A DNA stretch of 64,000 nt from Halomarina litorea (GTDB lineage: Archaea > Halobacteriota > Halobacteria > Halobacteriales > Haloarculaceae), in assembly GCF_024227715.1 (NCBI RefSeq), contig NZ_CP100449.1, positions 62,001 through 126,000 of the forward strand, written 5' to 3'. Positions 58,279 through 64,000 of this stretch are shown in pieces; the stretch's first letter is position 1; each line of letters starts with the position of its first letter. Under the pieces are notes generated by a model, which was not told the origin of the DNA, ran no database searches, and saw only the letters and a program-made list of their open reading frames with translations. Both the position numbers and the translations under genes were made by a program.

Positions 58279-58460
58279 GCCGGCGGCCGGAGTGACCCCC
58301 GTCCCGCCCGCTCGTCGACCCCGACCGGGAAGCGACCGGTCCAGTTATCACTCGTCCGTCGGGAGGTAGGGACAGATGCGACCGACCCGGAATCCGGGTC
58401 CGAACAGCGCGCGACGGCCCCGCCGCCCGCGAGCCACGGGCGGGGTGGTGTAGCCCCGCC

Positions 58461-59735
58461 GTGGTCTCGCTCGGCACGCTGTTCGGCGCCGACGCCGCCG
58501 TCCTCCGCGACCGGGAGTTCCAACTCCTCCTGCTCGTGAACGTCAGCCCGCCGCTCGGGACGGCGCTCGTCTCCCCCCTCCTCGACACGCTGACGGGCAC
58601 CTACGGGGTGAGCGAGGCCGAAATCGGCCTGATGGTGACGGCGTTCACCGCGCCGAGCATCTTCCTCATCCCCCTCATCGGCCTGCTGGCGGACCGTTAC
58701 GGCCGGAAGGCGGTGATGCTCGCCGGCCTGCTCCTGTTCGGGGCGGGCGGAGCGGGACTGGCGTTCACCACCGACTTCGGGGCCGTCCTCGCCCTCCGGT
58801 TCGTCCAGGGGGTGGGCTTCGGCGGCCTCACGCCCGTCATCGTCGCCAGCATCGGCGACCTCTACGACGGCGGCGCGGAGGCCACCGCGCAGGGACTGCG
58901 CTTTGCCGCCTCCGGCCTGACGCTGATGACCCTCCCCCTCCTCGGCGGTCTGCTGGTCGCCGTCGCGTGGTACGTCCCGTTCGCCCTCTACCTCGTCCCG
59001 TTCCCCGTCGCCGTCCTGCTCTACCTGTTCTTCGAGGAACCGTCGCGGGAAGAGACCGACGGCGAGGGCGGCGAGAACGCGGGCGGGTCCGTCGGGGAGT
59101 TGCTCTCGCTCCTCCGCCAGCCCCGGGTCGCGGCCGTCCTCGTCGGGCGGAGCGTCCCCAACTTCGCGTACATCGCCTTCCTCACGTACAACTCGTTCAT
59201 CGTCGTGCGGGCGGTGGGCGGCACGCCGGAACAGGCGGGCCTCCTCGTCGCCGTCACGAGCGTCGCCCACACCGTCGCGGCGACGCAGGCCGGGCGGGTC
59301 ACCGAACGCTTCGACTCGCGGCTCTACCCGCTGATGGGCGGCGCGCTGGCACTCGGCGGCGGCCTCGCGCTCCTCGGACTCGCGCCGACGCTCCCGGTGG
59401 TGCTCGCGGCGGGGGGCGTCGTCGGCCTCGGGTTCGGCCTCTCGCTGTCGCTCTACCGGAGCGTCATCACCGGCCTCGCCCCGACCGCACTCCGCGGCGG
59501 CGTCGTGAGCGCGGGCGCGTCGCTCGGGCGGGCGGCGGCGACCGTCGCCCCCCTCGCGATGGGCCTGACGGTCGGTCTCACGCAGGACTCGCTGGGGTTC
59601 GTCGTCGCGGTGCGCTGGACCGTCGCGGGCGTCGGCGTCCTCTGTGCGGGCGTCGGCGTCCTCGTCCTCGTCGTCGCGCACGTCTCCCCGCCGGTGGAGT
59701 ACGCCGTGCGCGGCGTGGCGGTGAGCGAGGACTGA
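58461..59735 (+). CDS. MFS transporter
   Basis: The GTG at 58461 gives 424 residues with twelve helices. Motif A is GLLADRYGRKAVMLAGLLLF; helix 5 reads LRFAASGLTLMTLPLLGGLL. The central loop is Glu/Gly-rich (REETDGEGGENAGGSVGELL). The substrate is unknown; members of this type include drug and organic-acid carriers. It converges with the thiolase gene 42 bases after its stop. Confidence 0.82.
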   Translation: MVSLGTLFGADAAVLRDREFQLLLLVNVSPPLGTALVSPLLDTLTGTYGVSEAEIGLMVTAFTAPSIFLIPLIGLLADRYGRKAVMLAGLLLFGAGGAGLAFTTDFGAVLALRFVQGVGFGGLTPVIVASIGDLYDGGAEATAQGLRFAASGLTLMTLPLLGGLLVAVAWYVPFALYLVPFPVAVLLYLFFEEPSREETDGEGGENAGGSVGELLSLLRQPRVAAVLVGRSVPNFAYIAFLTYNSFIVVRAVGGTPEQAGLLVAVTSVAHTVAATQAGRVTERFDSRLYPLMGGALALGGGLALLGLAPTLPVVLAAGGVVGLGFGLSLSLYRSVITGLAPTALRGGVVSAGASLGRAAATVAPLAMGLTVGLTQDSLGFVVAVRWTVAGVGVLCAGVGVLVLVVAHVSPPVEYAVRGVAVSED

Positions 59736-59777
59736 CCGCTCTCCCTCGGCGATGGAGAGACCGGGAGGACGGCCGAC

Positions 59778-60914
59778 CTACCGGCTGAACTCGATTGCGC
59801 CGCCCTGCCCGTAGCCGACGCACTGCGTCGAGAGACCCGTCTCGACGTCGCGGCGAATCATCTCGTGGACGAGCGTCACCGGCAGGCGGACGCCCGAGGC
59901 GCCCAGCGGGTGGCCGATGGCGATTGCGCCGCCGTTGACGTTGAACTTCTCGTCGGGGATGCCCAGTTCGCGCTGGCAGTAGAGCGTCTGGGAGGCGAAC
60001 GCCTCGTTCAGTTCCACGAGGTCGTAGTCCTCGATGTCGGTGCCCGAGCGCTCCATGAGTTGGCGGACGGCGGGGACGGGGGCGATACCCATGACGGTGG
60101 GGTCGACGCCCGCGACGGCGTTGTTCCCCACTTCCGTGAGCACGTCCAGTCCGCGCTCCTCGGCGAACGCCCGCGAGGTGACGAGGGCGGCGGCCGCCCC
60201 GTCGGTCACCTGCGAGGCGTTGCCCGCGGTGACGGTGCCATCCTCCTCGAACGCCGGCGAGAGGTTCCCGAGGACCTCCGCGGTGGTGCCGGGACGCAGG
60301 CCCTCGTCCGTGGTGACCGTCCCCCCGTCGGTCTCGACGGGGACGATTTCGTCCTCGAAACGGCCCTCCTCGCTGGCGCGGACGGCACGCTGCTGACTGC
60401 GGGCGGCGTACTCGTCCTGTGCCTCCCGAGTGACGCCGTACTCGCGTGCGACCTTCTCGGCGGTCTGTCCCATCGCGAGTTCGTCGGTGTCGTAGCGCTC
60501 GACCATGCCGGGGTAGACGTCGACGCCGTGGTCGCGCTGGACGCGTGACATGCTCTCGACGCCGCCCGCGAGGACGCACTCGCGCTGACCGGCACGGATG
60601 GCGTCGGAGGCGCTCATGAGCGTCTGCGCCGAGGAGGCACAGAGGCGGTCGAACGTCGTCCCCGGCACCGACTCGCCGAGGTCCGAGAGGAGCGTGACGA
60701 TGCGCGCGAGGTTGTTGCCCTGTTCTTTGACCTGCCGGGCACAGCCGAGCATCAGGTCGTCGACGTCGTCGCCCGCGAGGCCCGTCTCGTCGAGAATCTC
60801 GTCTATCACGGGGACCGCGAGGTCCTCGCTGCGGACGTCCGCGAAGACGCCGCCGTACTTCCCCTGCGGGGTCCGACGCGCGCTGACGATGACGGGGGTG
60901 GTGTCGCGCGTCAT
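59778..60914 (-). CDS. Thiolase (acetyl-CoA acetyltransferase)
   Basis: ATG at 60914 gives 378 residues; a GTG six bases earlier would overlap the upstream stop. The nucleophile Cys92 lies in DRLCASSAQTLMSA (usually NRxCASG), the acid/base His in NGGAIAIGHPLGASG, and the second Cys in LSTQCVGYGQGGAIEF. It cleaves 3-ketoacyl-CoA or condenses acetyl-CoA. It follows the acyl-CoA dehydrogenase by two bases, so the two form an operon for beta-oxidation-like degradation. Confidence 0.9.
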   Translation of the reverse strand: MTRDTTPVIVSARRTPQGKYGGVFADVRSEDLAVPVIDEILDETGLAGDDVDDLMLGCARQVKEQGNNLARIVTLLSDLGESVPGTTFDRLCASSAQTLMSASDAIRAGQRECVLAGGVESMSRVQRDHGVDVYPGMVERYDTDELAMGQTAEKVAREYGVTREAQDEYAARSQQRAVRASEEGRFEDEIVPVETDGGTVTTDEGLRPGTTAEVLGNLSPAFEEDGTVTAGNASQVTDGAAAALVTSRAFAEERGLDVLTEVGNNAVAGVDPTVMGIAPVPAVRQLMERSGTDIEDYDLVELNEAFASQTLYCQRELGIPDEKFNVNGGAIAIGHPLGASGVRLPVTLVHEMIRRDVETGLSTQCVGYGQGGAIEFSR

Positions 60915-60916
60915 GG

Positions 60917-62080
60917 TCACTCGAATGCCTGGATGCCGGTGAGGTCGGCGCCGAGGATGAGCGTGTGGATGTCGTGGGTCCCCTCGTAGGTGTACACCGT
61001 CTCGAGATTGGCCATGTGGCGCATCGGCGAGTAGTCCGCCGTGATGCCGTTGCCGCCCAGCATCTCCCGGGCGATTCTGGACTGGTCACGAGCCATCCGC
61101 ACGTTGTGGCGTTTCGCCATCGAAACGTGCTGGGGACGCAGCTCGCCGCGCTCTTTCAACTCTGCTAACCTGTGAGCGAGCAACTGACTCGTCGTAATCT
61201 GCGTGGCCATCTCCGCCAGTTTCTGTTGTTGAAGCTGGAAACGCGCGATTGGCCCGCCGAACTGCTCGCGGTCGGTCGCGTACTGTCTCGCCGTCTCGAA
61301 GCAGTCCCGGGCCGCACCGATTGCCCCCCACGCGATACCGTAGCGCGCCTGCGTGAGACAGGAGAGCGGCCCCTTCATGCCCTCGACGCCCGGCAGGACG
61401 TTCTCCTCGGGGACGTACACGTCGTTCAGGCCGATCTCGCCCGTGATGGAGGCTCTGAGTGACAACTTCTCGTCGATTTTGTTCGTCGAGACGCCGTCGC
61501 GGTCCGTCTCCACCAGAAAGCCGCGAACGGGCGTCTCGGCGGCCGACCGGTCGCGCGCCCAGACGATGGCCACGTCGGCGATAGGTGAGTTGGTGATCCA
61601 CGTCTTCGCCCCGTTCAGCGTGTAGCCCTCGTCTTCTTCCACCGCGTACGTCTCCATGCTCGTCGGGTCCGACCCGTGCTGGGGTTCGGTCAGCCCGAAA
61701 CAACCCACCGCCTTGCCCTCGCCCATGTCGGGGAGCCACCGCGCTTTCTGTGCCTCGCTCCCGAAGGCGTGGATGGGGTACATCACCAGCGCCCCCTGCA
61801 CGGAGGCCATCGAGCGCAGGCCCGAATCGCAGGCTTCGAGTTCCTGCATCAGCAGGCCGTACGCCGTCTCCGAGACGTTCGGCGAGCCGTACCCCTCCAG
61901 ATTCGGCGCGTAAAAACCCAGTTCGCCCATCTCCTCGATGAGCTCGTTCGGGAAGGTGCCGTCGATCCAGTGCTGGCCGATGTCCGGGCGCACGTTGTCC
62001 TCCACGAACTCCCGCGCCGTGTCCCGAATCATCCGCTCCTCCGCGCCGAGGTCCGCTTCCAACCCCACGTAGTCGAGCAT
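60917..62080 (-). CDS. Acyl-CoA dehydrogenase (glutaryl-CoA dehydrogenase-like)
   Basis: The 387-residue protein has acyl-CoA dehydrogenase domains: CFGLTEPQHGSDPTSMETYA and TLNGAKTWITNSPIADVAIV (FAD and substrate binding), RYGIAWGAIGAARDCFETAR, and the catalytic Glu366 in TVYTYEGTHDIHTLILG. The position of this Glu, the MLGGNGITADYSPMRHMANL segment and the overall outline match glutaryl-CoA dehydrogenase, which also decarboxylates to crotonyl-CoA. That fits the crotonase and thiolase neighbours. Electron acceptor would be ETF. Confidence 0.88.
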   Translation of the reverse strand: MLDYVGLEADLGAEERMIRDTAREFVEDNVRPDIGQHWIDGTFPNELIEEMGELGFYAPNLEGYGSPNVSETAYGLLMQELEACDSGLRSMASVQGALVMYPIHAFGSEAQKARWLPDMGEGKAVGCFGLTEPQHGSDPTSMETYAVEEDEGYTLNGAKTWITNSPIADVAIVWARDRSAAETPVRGFLVETDRDGVSTNKIDEKLSLRASITGEIGLNDVYVPEENVLPGVEGMKGPLSCLTQARYGIAWGAIGAARDCFETARQYATDREQFGGPIARFQLQQQKLAEMATQITTSQLLAHRLAELKERGELRPQHVSMAKRHNVRMARDQSRIAREMLGGNGITADYSPMRHMANLETVYTYEGTHDIHTLILGADLTGIQAFE

Positions 62081-62162
62081 ACCGGAAGGAACGACCGGGC
62101 GGTTATGAACCTGTGGAAACTGGCATCGTCTCGTGACTTGACGATGGAAAGTAATCGAGGAG

Positions 62163-62648
62163 TCAGGAGAGCTGGTCGGGCGAGAGGTAGTTGTCGACGT
62201 TCGTGTAGCGCTCCGTCTCGATGGAGTAGTCGACCGACTCGACGGCGGGGAGTTCCTCCACCTCGCGGACGAGGCGGTCGACCTCGCTGTTCGAGGCGGC
62301 CGTCGCCACCGCGTAGATGTCGTAGGAGCCGACGCCGCGACAGACCAGCCAGAAGGGCATCTCGGAGACTGCCGCGAGCGCCTCGGACTTCGCGTCGGGG
62401 TCGTCGCTCACGGAGATGGCCAGTCTGACGATCTCCCAGTTGTGCTCGCTGGGCGCGAGGAGGAAGAAGATGGACGTCTGCTCGAAGAGCTTCGAGACCC
62501 GGTAGCGGACGCCCTCGCTCGACATCTCGTAGCCCTCTTCGGCCACTCGCTCGGCGATGTCCGAGTACGGCGCTCTCGGGTCCGACGCCAGCACCTTCAG
62601 GATGAGGCGGTCGAGTTCGTCGAGGTCGTCGATCTTCCGGTTGGCCAT
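62163..62648 (-). CDS. Lrp/AsnC-family regulator
   Basis: The ATG at 62648 (MANRKIDDLDELDRLILKVL) gives 161 residues. HTH text: SDIAERVAEEGYEMSSEGVR, YRVSKLFEQTSIFFLLAPS; effector domain WLVCRGVGSYDIYAVATAAS with the AsnC RAM pattern. It lies upstream of the dehydrogenase gene in the same direction (82 bases), which makes it a likely regulator of the CoA-thioester genes here. Confidence 0.82.
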   Translation of the reverse strand: MANRKIDDLDELDRLILKVLASDPRAPYSDIAERVAEEGYEMSSEGVRYRVSKLFEQTSIFFLLAPSEHNWEIVRLAISVSDDPDAKSEALAAVSEMPFWLVCRGVGSYDIYAVATAASNSEVDRLVREVEELPAVESVDYSIETERYTNVDNYLSPDQLS

Positions 62649-62740
62649 ACGAGGGACGCTCGCGCGCAGGGGCAAACCGCTGTCGGTCACTCTACGTCAG
62701 TCCACGGACGGGCGACGGTCGGCGAGTCGCCCCCACCCCG

Positions 62741-63199
62741 CTACTCCCGCGGCGGGAGGCGGGCCCTCGCGGACCCCGTGACCACTGCCTCGCCGTCGGC
62801 GACGGTGACGACGAGGTCGACTTCGACGACGTGGCTCCCGTCGTCGGCCTCCTCGATTCCGACGACCTCGCCCGTCGCACGGACGGTGTCGCCGGGGAAC
62901 ACCCGCGACTGGAACCGGGTGCTGAACGCCTCGATTCGGTCGAGGCCGAACCAGTCGGTGACCTGCGTGGCCGCGAACCCCGCGGTGAGCATCCCCTGTC
63001 CGAACACGGAGGGGTTGCCCGCGCCCGTCGCGAACGGTTCGTCGTAGTGGATGGGGTTGAAGTCGCCGCTGGCCCCCGCGTAGCGCACGAAGTCCTGCCG
63101 GGTGAGGTCCTCGACGACCACCTCGGGACCGGTGTCCCCGGCGCTCACGTCGCCGGCGAAGAGCGGCCCCTCGCGCGCGACTGCATCCTGTTCACGCAT
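62741..63199 (-). CDS. MaoC-type (R)-hydratase, hot-dog fold
   Basis: ATG at 63199 (MREQDAVAREGPLF) gives 152 residues. The hydratase motif is visible: FVRYAGASGDFNPIHYDEPF (catalytic Asp and His) and VFGQGMLTAGFAATQVTDWF. MaoC domain proteins hydrate enoyl-CoA to 3-hydroxyacyl-CoA. It overlaps the preceding hot-dog gene by eight bases; the two probably form a heterodimer, as in two-subunit MaoC hydratases. Confidence 0.88.
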   Translation of the reverse strand: MREQDAVAREGPLFAGDVSAGDTGPEVVVEDLTRQDFVRYAGASGDFNPIHYDEPFATGAGNPSVFGQGMLTAGFAATQVTDWFGLDRIEAFSTRFQSRVFPGDTVRATGEVVGIEEADDGSHVVEVDLVVTVADGEAVVTGSARARLPPRE

Positions 63200-63728
63200 C
63201 GGCGGCACCTCCCTCCCCCGCGGCGTCCCCGCCGTCGTCGACCGCCCCCGCCGTCTCGATGACCGTCGAGCGTTCCGTGAGCACCAGTTCGCCGTCGGTG
63301 TCGGTGTACTCGGTCTCGAAGACGGCGAACGTCATCGTCCCGCCGCGTCGGCCGTCGCGTTCGAACACGTCGGTGAGCGTCGTCTCCCCGGAGAGTTCGT
63401 CGCCGACGAGCAGCGGTCGCTCGAACTCGTAGCCCTGTTCGCCGTGCAGCGAGTACTCGCGCTCGAAGCCCAGTTCGAATCCCCGGTAGGTGTCGACCCC
63501 GTCGGGTCGGTAGCGGGGGAAGAGGACGGTCCGGGTGAACGTCAGCGGGGCGGGGACCGCCTCGTACCCCCGGTTCTCCGCCACTTCCTCGTCGCGGAAC
63601 ACGGGGTTGTCGTCGTGCAGCGAGCGGGCGAACTCCTCGACCTTGCCCGCCTCGACCAGCAGACCCTCCGTCGTCGTCCGAGTCTCGCCGACCATCGCCT
63701 CCAGTTCCGAGAGGGGACGCGTCGGCAT
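63192..63728 (-). CDS. FAS1-like/MaoC N-terminal hot-dog protein
   Basis: The ATG at 63728 (MPTRPLSELEAMVGETR) gives 178 residues. VEEFARSLHDDNPVFRDEEV and AVPAPLTFTRTVLFPRYRPD match the non-catalytic hot-dog subunit (N-terminal MaoC/FAS1-like dehydratase). It lacks the D-x4-H of the active subunit, which its downstream neighbour has. It overlaps the SDR gene by one base pair, showing one operon. Confidence 0.82.
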   Translation of the reverse strand: MPTRPLSELEAMVGETRTTTEGLLVEAGKVEEFARSLHDDNPVFRDEEVAENRGYEAVPAPLTFTRTVLFPRYRPDGVDTYRGFELGFEREYSLHGEQGYEFERPLLVGDELSGETTLTDVFERDGRRGGTMTFAVFETEYTDTDGELVLTERSTVIETAGAVDDGGDAAGEGGAADA

Positions 63729-64000
63729 CAGAACGCCCTCCCGGTCTTCGTGAGGTCCTCGCCGGCACAGACCGCCTCGCGGAACTGCTCGGCGATGGCT
63801 TCGGCCGTCCACCCCCCGGAACTGACGCCGACGCAAACCGTCTCGGGGTCGGTGACGAGGCCGATTTCGTCGCCCGCCGCCCGGACCGTACACCCGGTGA
63901 CGTCCTCCGCGGCGTCGCTCATCAGGTAGGCGACCATCGGCGCGACCTTCTCGGGGGGCAGTTCCTCGGCGGTGAACGCCTGCTTCTCCTCGGGGATGTC
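63728..64000 (-). CDS. Short-chain dehydrogenase C-terminus (truncated by window end)
   Basis: The frame is open to the window edge; 90 residues are visible: EEKQAFTAEELPPEKVAPMV, AYLMSDAAEDVTGCTVRAAG, DEIGLVTDPE and a tail AEAIAEQFREAVCAGEDLTK. The PPEKVAPMVAYLMSDAA-VTG segment is the C-terminal region of SDR enzymes of the 3-hydroxyacyl-CoA/17-beta-HSD4 type. The Rossmann and YxxxK parts lie outside. It would act after the MaoC hydratase in the same pathway. Confidence 0.75.
   Translation of the reverse strand, partial: DIPEEKQAFTAEELPPEKVAPMVAYLMSDAAEDVTGCTVRAAGDEIGLVTDPETVCVGVSSGGWTAEAIAEQFREAVCAGEDLTKTGRAF

Noticed and set aside
58062-59681. 539-codon minus-strand frame
   Set aside because: It is antisense to the MFS gene at 58461-59735, which has proper transporter helices and motif A.
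1-64000. CRISPR array, tRNA or rRNA genes
   Set aside because: I saw no regularly spaced short repeats, no tRNA-like cloverleaf with CCA-type context and no conserved rRNA text.

Overview
The window reads as haloarchaeal DNA. It is GC-rich, its proteins are acidic and poor in lysine, exported proteins carry Tat signals plus lipoboxes, AT-rich TATA-like boxes often lie about 25 bases before start codons (leaderless transcripts), and it holds an archaeal TFB gene, TrmB/Lrp/zinc-ribbon regulators, a halocyanin and an IS1341-type TnpB element. No rRNA, tRNA or CRISPR array was found.

Layout. (1) 1-7.4 kb, metal and redox genes: a ZIP transporter C-terminus, a halocyanin lipoprotein, a Cys-cluster membrane protein, an Acr3-like arsenite permease, a degraded TnpB element, an HxlR regulator and a Tat-exported CuA-type cupredoxin with a His/Gly-rich insert. 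(2) 7.6-34 kb, accessory DNA: at least six toxin-antitoxin-like modules (RHH/PIN, UPF0175/PIN, HTH/DUF6036, HTH-MNT/HEPN, MntA/HepT, VapBC), small zinc-ribbon genes, a CBS/ribosome-hibernation-like protein, an SLC13/TrkA-C permease, regulators, two divergent FAD oxidoreductase paralogues, repeats, and many broken genes (tnpB, DUF6036, TFB, UspA remnant, His-rich protein). (3) 34-38.3 kb, metal and thiol: a P1B-type metal ATPase, an HTH/membrane pair, a Cys-motif membrane protein and a truncated thioredoxin-like gene. (4) 38.4-50 kb: an M20 peptidase and an MFS carrier, then a sulfur island with two rhodanese-metallo-beta-lactamase fusions, a TauE/SafE exporter with its small partner, a split YeeE/YedE sulfur transporter, TusA, DsrE-like and DUF302 proteins, a Cys-bearing regulator, and MetY-like O-acetylhomoserine sulfhydrylase downstream. 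(5) 50-64 kb, chromosome-like metabolism: an HTH/zinc-ribbon regulator (frameshifted), a secreted SNase-like lipoprotein, a TAXI-TRAP transporter, a ThDP enzyme, enoyl-CoA hydratase, MFS, thiolase, acyl-CoA dehydrogenase, an Lrp regulator, two MaoC-type hot-dog proteins and an SDR fragment, suggesting CoA-thioester catabolism.

The strongest undescribed signal is in the sulfur island. Each inferred transcription unit (42.0, 42.6, 43.8, 46.1 and 46.2 kb) carries in its upstream region a full or partial copy of the inverted repeat GTATTG-N11-CAATAC. The small winged-helix protein encoded inside the island, with a C-x5-C pair, is the obvious candidate regulator. I infer a self-contained, thiol- or persulfide-sensing regulon for sulfane-sulfur uptake, relay and oxidation or export.
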